Shown here: one piece after another, positions 31,140 to 39,603 of the stretch
How the letters are laid out: each line of letters starts with the position of its first letter
Position numbering within the stretch: the first letter of the stretch is position 1
Assembly: GCF_019795295.1 (NCBI RefSeq)
Contig: NZ_JAIMCG010000003.1
Span: 1-64,000 of the forward strand
DNA: 64,000 bases
Origin: Cupriavidus sp. AU9028
GTDB lineage: Bacteria > Pseudomonadota > Gammaproteobacteria > Burkholderiales > Burkholderiaceae
Direction of reading: 5' to 3'
The notes under the pieces: generated by a model
What the model was told of the DNA's origin: nothing
Database searches by the model: none
The model's input: only the letters and a program-made list of their open reading frames with translations
Translations under genes and position numbers: made by a program

Positions 31140-31931
31140 CTATAGCTTTTCCGTCTCCCCGCTCTTCGGCTGCCACTTCATCAGCCTGCGTTCGGCGATT
31201 CCGACCATCCAGTCCAGCACCAGCGCGAAGGCCGTCAGCACGACGATCCCCGCGAACACCGTGTTGATGTCGAACGTCCCCTCGGCCTGCAGGATCAGGT
31301 AGCCGACCCCGCGCGCCGAGCCGAGATATTCGCCGACCACCGCGCCGACGAAGGCCAGCCCCACCGAGGTATGCAGCGACGAGAAGACCCAGCTGGTGGC
31401 GCTGGGCAGGTACACGTGCCGCAGCAGTTGGCGCTGGTTGGCGCCCAGCATGCGCGCGTTGGCGAGCACCACCGGGCTCACTTCCTTGACACCCTGGTAG
31501 ACGTTGAAGAAGACGATGAAGAACACCAGCGTCACCGCCAGCGCGACCTTGGACCAGATGCCCAGGCCGAACCAGACGGCGAAGATCGGCGCGAGAATCA
31601 CCCGCGGCATCGAGTTCATCGCCTTGATATAGGGATCGAGCACCGCCGATGCCACCGGGCTGAGCGCCAGCCACAGGCCCACGCCGAGGCCGGCGATGGT
31701 GCCGATGCCGAAGGCAAGCACCGTCTCGAGCAGCGTCACGCCCAGATGCAGGTAGATGTCGCGCTCGACGATGAACCAGGTCCAGACGCGCTGCGCCACC
31801 AGCCACGGCTCCCCGAAGAAGAAGGCGACCTGTTGCGAGCGCGTGGCCAGGTGCCACGCAGCGAGAATGATGACGAGGACGAGCAGCTGCCAGACGCGCA
31901 GCATGCCCCTGGAGTCGGGTCGAAATGCCAT
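31140..31931 (-). CDS. ABC transporter permease (SsuC/TauC-like)
   Basis: 263 residues with about six membrane segments. The cytoplasmic coupling loop is EYLGSARGVGYLI, the EAA-type motif of nitrate/sulfonate/taurine-class importers. The ATG at 31931 (MAFRPDSRGML) is placed by the first membrane segment; the frame is open further upstream but overlaps the ATPase gene. Third gene of a substrate-binding protein, ATPase, permease set on the minus strand. The ligand is unknown. Confidence 0.9.
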   Translation of the reverse strand: MAFRPDSRGMLRVWQLLVLVIILAAWHLATRSQQVAFFFGEPWLVAQRVWTWFIVERDIYLHLGVTLLETVLAFGIGTIAGLGVGLWLALSPVASAVLDPYIKAMNSMPRVILAPIFAVWFGLGIWSKVALAVTLVFFIVFFNVYQGVKEVSPVVLANARMLGANQRQLLRHVYLPSATSWVFSSLHTSVGLAFVGAVVGEYLGSARGVGYLILQAEGTFDINTVFAGIVVLTAFALVLDWMVGIAERRLMKWQPKSGETEKL

Positions 31932-31971
31932 GGGAGCGGTAAGTTCTTGTTGGTTGGTGCGGTCAGGCAGG

Positions 31972-32784
31972 TCAGGCGACCTTGCGCTGCTGCGCATAGC
32001 CCTTGAGGACTTCCTCGCGCAGCACGTCCCAGATGGCCGCATGCAGCTCGACGAAGCGCGGGTGATTGCGGATCTCGGCGACATCGCGGGGGCGCGGCAG
32101 GTCGATGGCGAACTCGCCGATCGGATGGGTGGCGGGGCCGGCCGACAGCACCACCACCCTGTCGCTCATCGCGATGGCCTCGTCCAGATCGTGGGTGATG
32201 AACAGCACCGCCTTGCGCCTGGCCGCCCACAGGTCCAGCACTTCGTTCTCCATCAGCTGGCGAGTCTGCACGTCGAGCGCCGAGAACGGTTCGTCCATGA
32301 GGATGATGTCCGGGTCCAGCACCAGCGTCTGCGCCAGCGCGACGCGCTTGCGCATGCCGCCGGACAACTGGTGCGGATAGCGGTCGCCAAAGCCGCCCAG
32401 GCCGACGCGGCGCAGCCATTCCTCGCCCTCGGCCTCGGCCTGCGCCCGCGCGACGCCACGGAACTCCAGGCCCGCGATGACGTTGTCCAGCGCGCTTCGC
32501 CAGGGCATCAGCGCTTCGCTCTGGAACATGTAGCCGGCACGCGTGTTGATGCCGGTGAGCGGCTCGCCGAAGACCCGGACCTCGCCCGACGAGGGCGCGA
32601 GCAGACCGGCGCCGACGTTGAGCAGCGTGGACTTGCCGCATCCGGTAGGACCGACCACCGACACGAACTCGCCGGGCGCGATGGCCAGCGAGACGTCGCG
32701 CACGGCCGTATAGCGCTGGGCGCGGTCCTCGCGCGAGATGAAGGTACAGGTGACGTTATCGAGAGAGAGGGCGGGAATGGTCAT
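31972..32784 (-). CDS. ABC transporter ATP-binding protein (SsuB/TauB-like)
   Basis: 270 residues. Walker A GPTGCGKST at 45-53, Q-loop in FQSEALMPW, signature LSGGMRKRVALAQ, Walker B IILMDEPFSALD, and the switch histidine in LFITHDLDEA. Drives the importer formed with the neighbouring permease and binding protein. The gap to the permease is 40 bases and to the binding protein 142 bases. Confidence 0.93.
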   Translation of the reverse strand: MTIPALSLDNVTCTFISREDRAQRYTAVRDVSLAIAPGEFVSVVGPTGCGKSTLLNVGAGLLAPSSGEVRVFGEPLTGINTRAGYMFQSEALMPWRSALDNVIAGLEFRGVARAQAEAEGEEWLRRVGLGGFGDRYPHQLSGGMRKRVALAQTLVLDPDIILMDEPFSALDVQTRQLMENEVLDLWAARRKAVLFITHDLDEAIAMSDRVVVLSAGPATHPIGEFAIDLPRPRDVAEIRNHPRFVELHAAIWDVLREEVLKGYAQQRKVA

Positions 32785-32926
32785 GCGAAGGGCAAAGGGC
32801 GCACCGGTCGGCTAGCGGCAGGGCAGCGCCCCGGCAAGCTGCGCCGGCGGGAGAGATCGGGACGGCGGTCGGACGGTCGCGGCAGCGCGACGCCGGCCCC
32901 GAAGGCCGGCACGCACGCCGCCGTGC

Positions 32927-33973
32927 TTACTTGTACCTGGCGTTGGCCTTCTGCACGAAGGCGTTGGTGTAGGTCGCCTCGAGCTTGATGGTCTTGCCCT
33001 TCAGGCCCTCGTCGAACTGCTGCAGCATGTTCAGCGCGGTACGCGGACCGTCGGCGGGCATCATCCCGTCCGGCGAGATGGCCTCGCGCACCTTCTCCCA
33101 GGTGGAAAGGTACAGCGCGCGATCGCCCAGCAGGTAGCTCTCCGGCACCGTCTTGACGATATCGGAGGGACCGGCCTTCTGCAGCCACTTCAGTGCGCGC
33201 ACCATCGCGTTGGTCAGCGCCTGCGTGGTATTGGGGTTCTTCTCGATGAAAGCGGCCGAGGCATAGAGGCAGCCGGACGGCATGTTGCCGCCGAACACGG
33301 CCTGGGTGTCCTTCAGCGTGCGGGTATCGGAGACCACGCGCACCTCGTTCTTCTGCGTCAGCATCGACACGACCGGGTCCAGATTGGCCATCGCGTCGAT
33401 CTGGCCCGAACGCATCGCCGCCACCGCGCCGTTGCTGGCGCCGACCCCGATGAAGGACACGTCCGACGGCTTCAGGCCGGCCTTGGCCAGCACGAAGTTC
33501 GCCATCATGTTGGTCGACGAGCCGGGCGCGGTCACGCCGATCTTCTTGCCCTTCAGATCGGCGACCGACTTGAAGTCGGGCATGGTCTTGTTGGAGGTCA
33601 CCAGCACGATCTGCGGCGCCCTGCCCTGCAGCACGAATTCGCGATACTGCTGGCCCTTGGCCTGCAGGTTGATGGTGTGCTCGTAGGCGCCCGATACCAC
33701 GTCCGCGCTGCCGCCGACCACCGCCTGCAGCGCCTTGGCGCCGCCGGCGAAGTCGACGATCTCCACGTCGAGGCCTTCGTCCTTGAAATAGCCCAGCCGT
33801 TCGGCGATGGTCAGCGGCAGGTAATAGAACAGGTTCTTGCCACCCACCGCGATGGTGACATTCTGCTTCTCCAGCTTGCCCTGCGCATGGGCGAAGCCGC
33901 CGAAGGTGAACCAGCCTGCGAGAAACAGGACCAGCGCGATCAGCACCTGTTTCCAGAACGTCTTGTTATACAT
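32927..33973 (-). CDS. ABC transporter periplasmic substrate-binding protein (NMT1/SsuA-like)
   Basis: 348 residues. A signal peptide of about 30 residues ends near FAHAQ. The mature protein has the NMT1/THI5-like type II binding fold (FYYLPLTIAERLGYFKDEGL, AVVGGSADVVSGAYEHTI). Family members bind sulfonates, nitrate, pyrimidine precursors or aromatic acids; the ligand here is unknown. First gene of the importer operon. Confidence 0.9.
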   Translation of the reverse strand: MYNKTFWKQVLIALVLFLAGWFTFGGFAHAQGKLEKQNVTIAVGGKNLFYYLPLTIAERLGYFKDEGLDVEIVDFAGGAKALQAVVGGSADVVSGAYEHTINLQAKGQQYREFVLQGRAPQIVLVTSNKTMPDFKSVADLKGKKIGVTAPGSSTNMMANFVLAKAGLKPSDVSFIGVGASNGAVAAMRSGQIDAMANLDPVVSMLTQKNEVRVVSDTRTLKDTQAVFGGNMPSGCLYASAAFIEKNPNTTQALTNAMVRALKWLQKAGPSDIVKTVPESYLLGDRALYLSTWEKVREAISPDGMMPADGPRTALNMLQQFDEGLKGKTIKLEATYTNAFVQKANARYK

Positions 33974-34130
33974 GGTTGTCTCCTGCCTCGGTGTAGTGCG
34001 CCGCCGGCGTGCGCCTGGCGGCTCCCTGCGATGCTAGCCCATCGCCCGGGACGCCCCCATCGGTGTCATCACCTAGGCGGGAGACGTCCCGGCTGCTGGC
34101 CAGGTGCAGCGCAAGACGGTCCGGCAGTGG

Positions 34131-35159
34131 CTACTCCGCCTGGATGTCGGCGGCCTGGATCACCTTGCCCCAGCGCGTCAGTTCGCTGCGCTGATATTGA
34201 TTCAGTTGCTGCGGATTCATGTACTTCGCTTCCGCGCCCAGCTCTTCGGCCTTCTTGCGGAACGCATCCGTCTTCATGATCTTCTCGATCTCGCCGGTCA
34301 GCTTGTCGACCACTGGCCGGGGCGTGCCGGCCGGCGCGTACATCGCGAACCACGACGACACGTCCAGGTCCTTGAAGCCGGCTTCCGGCGCGGCGGGCAC
34401 GTCCTTCAGCGACGGCAGGCGGTCCTTGCTGGTCACCACCAGCGGGCGCAGCTTGCCGGCCTGGATATGCGGGATCAGCGGCGGCGGCGTGGTGATGGTC
34501 AGGTCCACCGAGCCCCCGAGCAGGTCCGTCATCGCCGGACCCGTGCCCTTGTACGGCACGTGGGTGATGCGGATGCCCGCCATCTGGTTGAGCAGCTCCG
34601 TCGAGACATGCTGCAGCGAGCCGTTGCCCGACGACGCATAGTTCAGCTTGCCGGGATTGGCCTTGGCATACGCCACCAGCTCCTGCAGCGACTTGACCGG
34701 CAGGCTGGGACGCACCACCAGCACCTGCGGCGCCGACAGGATGTTGGCCACCGGCGCGAAGTCCTTGATCGGGTCCCACGACAGGTTCTTCATCAGCAGC
34801 GGCGTGATGACGTGAAAGCCCGAATACTGGACCAGCAGCGTGTGCCCATCCGGCTTGGCCCGCGCCACCAGTTGCGCGGCGATGCCGCCGGCGCCGCCGG
34901 GGCGGTTCTCGACGACCACCGGCTGCCCCAGCGCCTTTGCCAGCGGCTCGGAGATCATCCGCGCAGCCAGGTCGGTGGTGCCGCCGGGCGCGGCCGACAC
35001 GATCAGCGTGACGGGGCGGCTCGGATAGGCCTCGTCGGCGACGGCGACGCCTGCCGACGCCGCCAGGCAGGCCAGCGCGCCATGGACGGCGGCGGCGATG
35101 GCGCGGCGGCGGCCGCGCTGCACGCGTGTTGGCGAAAGATGGGTGATGTTCGATGACAT
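34131..35159 (-). CDS. Bug-family (tripartite tricarboxylate transporter) solute-binding protein
   Basis: 342 residues with a twin-Arg-containing N-terminus and a signal peptide ending near AVADEAYP. The TTT/Bug signature follows: YPSRPVTLIVSAAPGGTTD, ENRPGGAGGIAAQLVA and QYSGFHVITPLL. Bug proteins are abundant in Cupriavidus and Bordetella and usually bind carboxylates or amides. No TctA/TctB membrane genes are nearby, so this is an orphan receptor. Position just after the lyase and CoA-transferase genes suggests it captures their substrate. Confidence 0.9.
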   Translation of the reverse strand: MSSNITHLSPTRVQRGRRRAIAAAVHGALACLAASAGVAVADEAYPSRPVTLIVSAAPGGTTDLAARMISEPLAKALGQPVVVENRPGGAGGIAAQLVARAKPDGHTLLVQYSGFHVITPLLMKNLSWDPIKDFAPVANILSAPQVLVVRPSLPVKSLQELVAYAKANPGKLNYASSGNGSLQHVSTELLNQMAGIRITHVPYKGTGPAMTDLLGGSVDLTITTPPPLIPHIQAGKLRPLVVTSKDRLPSLKDVPAAPEAGFKDLDVSSWFAMYAPAGTPRPVVDKLTGEIEKIMKTDAFRKKAEELGAEAKYMNPQQLNQYQRSELTRWGKVIQAADIQAE

Positions 35160-35228
35160 GCTGTCTCCTCGTACTCGGTTGGTTTATTGGCTCGGAATTG
35201 TTGTTCTCGGGTTGTTCCCGGGTTCTTC

Positions 35229-36212
35229 TCAGCCGCCCGTAGCCGCGGCGAAATGCTCGGCCATCCACGCGGGCGGCCGATGCGTGGCGAGACGCGGTCC
35301 CGCCCGCAGCAGCTGGCTGCAGACGTCCCGGCCCACCACCTCGCCGAGTCCGCCCACGACCTGCAGCAGGCGCGGCAGATCGACGCCGGTGTCCACGTCC
35401 ATCGATGCGAACATGTGGACCAGCTCTTCGGTCGCGACATTGCCGCTCGCGCCGGGCGCATACGGACAGCCGCCCAGGCCGCCGGCAGCGGCATCGAAGC
35501 GGGTCACGCCCGCCTGCCAGGCGGCCAGCGCGTTGGCCAGTCCCATGCCGCGGGTGTTGTGCAGATGGATGGTCAGGTCGACGCCGGGCAGCAGCGACTG
35601 GAAGCGCTCGCACATCTGGGCCACCTGCGTCGGGAACGCCATGCCCGTGGTGTCGCACAGCGTGACACCCTGCGCCCCGGCGGCGGCGAATTCGCCCGCC
35701 AGCGCGAAGACGCTGTCGGGATCGACGTCGCCCTCGAAGGGACAGCCGAACACGGTGGACAGCGACACGTTGACGGCCACGCCGGCAGTGCGCGCCGCGT
35801 CGATCATCGACAGCAGCTGGGCGCGCGACTGCTCGCGCGTCATGCGCAGGTTGGCGCGGTTATGCGTCTCGCTGGCCGACATCACCAGGTTGACTTCATC
35901 GGGCGCGCAGGACAGCGCGCGTTCCAGCCCGCGCAGGTTCGGCACCAGCACCGTGTAGCGCACGCCGTTGGCGCGGGCAATCCGGTGCATCACCGCTTCG
36001 GCATCGGCCAGCGCGGGGATCGCCCGCGCGGAGGTAAAGGAGGTGGCCTCGATGCGCGCGAAGCCGCAGGCGGACAGCGCGTCCAGCAGCGCGACCTTGG
36101 CGTCGGTGGGCACCACGACCGGCTCGATCTGCAGGCCATCGCGCGGGGCGACTTCATTGATCTCGATACGGGCCGGACCGTGCAGCGCGGCGGCATTGCC
36201 ATTCGTCTTCAT
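35229..36212 (-). CDS. Hydroxymethylglutaryl-CoA lyase-family protein
   Basis: 327-residue DRE-TIM metallolyase. The N-terminal EVAPRDGLQ, metal histidines in IHLHNT (H216, H218) and the lyase signature GCPYAPGASGN with C249 match HMG-CoA lyases, which cleave HMG-CoA to acetyl-CoA and acetoacetate. With a CoA-transferase next to it, citramalyl-CoA or another 3-hydroxy-3-methyl acyl-CoA is an equally good substrate. The start overlaps the CoA-transferase stop (ATGA), so the pair is translationally coupled. Confidence 0.88.
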   Translation of the reverse strand: MKTNGNAAALHGPARIEINEVAPRDGLQIEPVVVPTDAKVALLDALSACGFARIEATSFTSARAIPALADAEAVMHRIARANGVRYTVLVPNLRGLERALSCAPDEVNLVMSASETHNRANLRMTREQSRAQLLSMIDAARTAGVAVNVSLSTVFGCPFEGDVDPDSVFALAGEFAAAGAQGVTLCDTTGMAFPTQVAQMCERFQSLLPGVDLTIHLHNTRGMGLANALAAWQAGVTRFDAAAGGLGGCPYAPGASGNVATEELVHMFASMDVDTGVDLPRLLQVVGGLGEVVGRDVCSQLLRAGPRLATHRPPAWMAEHFAAATGG

Positions 36213-37405
36213 GCAATCACTCCCCTTGCGCGCAGATCGGCGATGGCGGCCTCGTCGAAGCCCGCCTCGCGCAATACCGCATCGGTATGTTCGCCGAGCA
36301 CCGGCGCGCGCTCGCGGATGCTGCCGGGACTGTCGGACAGGATCGGCACCACGCCGGGCACCTCGACCGCCAGGCCTCTGGCGGAGGTGACCCGCTCGAT
36401 CACGCCGCGGGCGCGGTAGTGCGGGTCCTGCGCAATGTCCTTGACGGTGTAGATGCGTCCCGACGGTACCTGGGCCTCGCGCAGCACGGCCAGCGCGTCG
36501 TCGACTTCCTGGGTGCGGGTCCACGCCGAGATGGCGTCGTCCAGCTCATGCACTCGCCGCACGCGACCGTCGTTGCGCGCGAGCGTTTCGTCGTTGGCCA
36601 GATCGTCGCGCCCGATCGCCTGCATCAGGCGGCGGAAGATGCCATCGCCATTCGCGGCCACCAGCACATACTCGCCGCTGCGGCAGGGATAGGCATTCGA
36701 GGGCGCGATGCCGGGCAGCGCGCCGCCGGCGGGCTGGCGCACCGCGCCGAACGCCGAGTACTCGGGCAGCAGGCTCTCGGTCAGATTGAACAGCGCCTCG
36801 TACAGCGCCACGTCGATCACCTGGCCGGTACCGCCGCGTGCGTCTCGTTCGTACAGCGCGAGCAGCACGCCCAGCGCGCCGTGCAGCCCGGCAATGGTGT
36901 CGCCCAGCGACAGGCCGGCGCGCACCGGAGGGCGCCCCGGTTCGCCGGTCAGATGCCGCAGCCCGCTCATCGCTTCCGCGACGGCGGCAAACCCCGGCTC
37001 GTCCTTCTTCGGACCGGTCTGTCCATACCCCGATACGCGCAGCATGATCAGCCGCGGGTTGTCGGCGTGCAGCACATCCCAGCCCAGGCCCCACTTCTCC
37101 ATCGTGCCGGGGCGGAAATTCTCGATCAGCACATCGGCCTGCGCGGCCAGCTTGCGCACCATCGCCTGTCCTTCCGGATTGCGCAGGTCGATGCAGACCG
37201 ACTCCTTGTTGCGCGATTGCGCTTCCCACCAGACGGACGTGTCTTCATGGAGCATGCGCCATTTGCGCAGCGGATCGCCCTGCCCTGGCGGTTCCACCTT
37301 GATGATGCGGGCGCCGAAGTCGGCAAGGGTCTTGGCCGCGAACGGCCCGGCGATCAGCTGCCCGAGTTCGAGCACGCGGATGCCTTCGAGTATCTGTCGC
37401 CGCAT
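36209..37405 (-). CDS. CaiB/BaiF-family (class III) CoA-transferase
   Basis: 398 residues. Family features: VLELGQLIAGPFAAKTLADFGA at the N-terminus, SVCIDLRNPEGQAMVRKLA, ADVLIENFRPGTMEKWGL with the conserved Asn-Phe-Arg-Pro, and SGYGQTGP. The catalytic Asp is expected in EPGFAAVAEAMSG or nearby. It transfers CoA between carboxylic acids. The ATG at 37405 has GGAGG nine bases upstream; an earlier ATG at 37450 is weaker. Coupled to the lyase gene downstream. Confidence 0.9.
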   Translation of the reverse strand: MRRQILEGIRVLELGQLIAGPFAAKTLADFGARIIKVEPPGQGDPLRKWRMLHEDTSVWWEAQSRNKESVCIDLRNPEGQAMVRKLAAQADVLIENFRPGTMEKWGLGWDVLHADNPRLIMLRVSGYGQTGPKKDEPGFAAVAEAMSGLRHLTGEPGRPPVRAGLSLGDTIAGLHGALGVLLALYERDARGGTGQVIDVALYEALFNLTESLLPEYSAFGAVRQPAGGALPGIAPSNAYPCRSGEYVLVAANGDGIFRRLMQAIGRDDLANDETLARNDGRVRRVHELDDAISAWTRTQEVDDALAVLREAQVPSGRIYTVKDIAQDPHYRARGVIERVTSARGLAVEVPGVVPILSDSPGSIRERAPVLGEHTDAVLREAGFDEAAIADLRARGVIA

Positions 37406-37569
37406 GCGGCTGGCCTCCGGTTCGTTGGAATCGGGCCTCAGTCGAGGCACCGATCGAGTTCCGGCGAGTGTGCCGCAGCGACAAGAGAAGGAGGAAGCGC
37501 CATTCGGTGAAGCGGGCTTTCACCGTTTGCGAAATGGCGGGTTTCCCCTAATGGGTTGCAGCGGGGGAA

Positions 37570-38475
37570 TCAGAACGGCGCGCGGTCGCCGCACAGATGG
37601 GTAATCAGCAGGCGCGCCGACACCGTCAGCGCGGCGGGATCGCGCATGCCGATCAGCAGCGAGCGCTGCGCCCAGGCGTCCTGCAGCGAGACCAGCGACA
37701 GGCCCATCGACTTGACGTGCGGCTCGGCGGCGATGCGCGGCAGCACGCCCACGCCAAGGCCGGCCATCACCATCCGGCACATCGCATCGAAGCTGCGCAC
37801 CTGGATGCGCAGGCGGAAGGGCCGGTCCAGCCGGCTGCTCTCTTCCAGCAGCCGCGCCGCCAGCGAGGTCACCTGCGGCAGACTGACGAAGTCGTATTCG
37901 AGGGTATCGGCGTAGCGCACCGGCCCGCGCTCGGACAGCGGATGCCCTGGTGGGGTCACCAGCACCAGTTCATCCTGGCGGTACTCGACGGTCATCAGGC
38001 CGGCGCAAGGCGTGCGGTCGGCAAAGATGCCAACATCGGCGCGATTCTCGACCAAGGCGGCGACGATATCGCTGCTGTTCTGCTCCTCCAGCTCGATGCG
38101 GATGGTCGGATGCAGCCGCATGAAAACCGCGAGGTCGTCGGGCAGGAACTGGGTGATCGCCGAAGTGTTGGCGCAGACCCGCACCTGGCCGCGCACGCCG
38201 GAGGCATAGTCGGACATCACGCCCGCCATGCGCTCGACGTCCTGCAGGATCGTCAGCGCATGGTGAAAGCACGCCTGCCCGGCCTCGGTCAGTTGCACGC
38301 CGGCGGCGTGGCGATAGAAGAGCGGCGCGCCGACCGCCGCTTCCAGATCGGAAATGCGCTTGCTGGCGGCCGCGACCGCCAGATGCGATTGGCGTGCGCC
38401 CGCGGAGATGCTGCCATGGCGGGCGACCGCCACGAACAGGCCGAGCGTGACCAGATCGAAACGGGCGAGGTTCAT
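37570..38475 (-). CDS. LysR-family transcriptional regulator
   Basis: 301 residues with an N-terminal winged helix (FDLVTLGLFVAVARHGSIS to about residue 65) and an effector-binding periplasmic-binding-protein-like domain. It is upstream of and on the same strand as the CoA-transferase, lyase and Bug genes, with 164 bases between, so it probably controls them; LysR genes are more often divergent from their targets. The effector is unknown. Confidence 0.88.
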   Translation of the reverse strand: MNLARFDLVTLGLFVAVARHGSISAGARQSHLAVAAASKRISDLEAAVGAPLFYRHAAGVQLTEAGQACFHHALTILQDVERMAGVMSDYASGVRGQVRVCANTSAITQFLPDDLAVFMRLHPTIRIELEEQNSSDIVAALVENRADVGIFADRTPCAGLMTVEYRQDELVLVTPPGHPLSERGPVRYADTLEYDFVSLPQVTSLAARLLEESSRLDRPFRLRIQVRSFDAMCRMVMAGLGVGVLPRIAAEPHVKSMGLSLVSLQDAWAQRSLLIGMRDPAALTVSARLLITHLCGDRAPF

Positions 38476-38551
38476 CGCCGGCCCGCCCGCCGGTGCCCGG
38501 CAGCCGCATCCCCGGCTGCCGCCGTCATTTTCGCGCCGGCCACGGCCACGC

Positions 38552-39166
38552 CTACACCGAGCGGCGGTCCATCACCGCCCGTGCGATGGTGCCCGCATCG
38601 ACGTATTCCAGCTCGCCGCCGACCGGCACCCCGCGCGCAAGGCGCGACACCTTCAGGCCGCGCGCCTTCAGCATCTCGCCGATGTAGTGCGCGGTGGCCT
38701 CGCCTTCGCTGGTGAAGTTGGTGGCGACGATGACTTCCTGCACCGGGCCGCCCATTTCCGGATCGGTGGCGCGCGCCAGCAGCCGGTCCAGATGGATTTC
38801 GCGCGGACCGACGCCGTCCAGCGGCGAGAGCCGGCCCATCAGCACGAAGTACTGGCCGCGGTAGGCCATCGTTTGCTCGATCATGACCTGGTCGGCCGGC
38901 GTTTCCACCACGCACAGCAGCGACGCATCGCGCCGCTCGTCGCGGCACAGCTCGCAGAGCTCCGACTCGGTAAAGGTATTGCAGCGGGCGCAGTGGCGCA
39001 CGCCATCGGCGGCGCCGCGCAGCGCATCGCCGAGCCGGCGCGCGCCCTCGCGGTCGTGCTGCAGCAGGTGGTAGGCCATCCGCTGCGCCGATTTCGGCCC
39101 GACGCCGGGCAGCACGCGCAGCGCCTCGACCAGCGCCTGCAGCGAGTTGGGAGCGGGACCCTTCAT
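38552..39166 (-). CDS. recR: Recombination mediator RecR
   Basis: 204 residues. A helix-hairpin-helix start ([20 protein letters not shown]), a Cys4 zinc finger (C59, C62, C71, C74) and a Toprim domain (LLCVVE onward) are present. It works with RecF/RecO to load RecA at gaps. Last gene of the dnaX-ybaB-recR operon, 40 bases after ybaB. Confidence 0.96.
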   Translation of the reverse strand: MKGPAPNSLQALVEALRVLPGVGPKSAQRMAYHLLQHDREGARRLGDALRGAADGVRHCARCNTFTESELCELCRDERRDASLLCVVETPADQVMIEQTMAYRGQYFVLMGRLSPLDGVGPREIHLDRLLARATDPEMGGPVQEVIVATNFTSEGEATAHYIGEMLKARGLKVSRLARGVPVGGELEYVDAGTIARAVMDRRSV

Positions 39167-39206
39167 CGGCGCCCTTCGAGCATGGTCATGCCGGCCGCGT
39201 TGTCGA

Positions 39207-39539
39207 TCAGAACGGCAGCTTGAAGCCCGGCGGCAGCGGCAGGCCGGACGTCATCGAGCCCATCTTTTCCTGGGTGGTGGCCTCGGCCTTGCGCACCGCG
39301 TCGTTGAACGCGGCGGCAACCAGGTCCTCCAGCAGGTCCTTCTCTTCGCTGTCCGCGAGCAGGCTCGGATCGATGGTCACGCGCTTCACGTCGTTCTTGC
39401 AGGTCATCACCACCTTGACGAGGCCGGCGCCGGACTGGCCCTCGACCTCGATCTGGGCAAGCTGCTCCTGCATCTTCTTCATGTTTTCCTGCATCTGCTG
39501 GGCTTGCTTCATCAGCCCGGCGAGTTGGCCCTTCATCAT
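39207..39539 (-). CDS. YbaB/EbfC-family nucleoid-associated protein
   Basis: 110-residue DNA-binding dimer, rich in Met/Gln/Lys at the N-terminus ([20 protein letters not shown]) with the family core [21 protein letters not shown]. Two adjacent ATG codons (39539 and 39536) follow AGGAGA. Lies between dnaX and recR as in most bacteria. Confidence 0.94.
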   Translation of the reverse strand: MMKGQLAGLMKQAQQMQENMKKMQEQLAQIEVEGQSGAGLVKVVMTCKNDVKRVTIDPSLLADSEEKDLLEDLVAAAFNDAVRKAEATTQEKMGSMTSGLPLPPGFKLPF

Positions 39540-39603
39540 GGTGCTTCTCCTGTATTGTCGAATTCCGGTGGTGGGTGAGACGTGCGGACCCGGTCCGCAC
39601 GAT

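Noticed and set aside
36209-37450. A frc/formyl-CoA transferase (oxalate) assignment for the CoA-transferase
   Set aside because: No oxalyl-CoA decarboxylase is nearby and the lyase neighbour points to another substrate; only the family is supportable.
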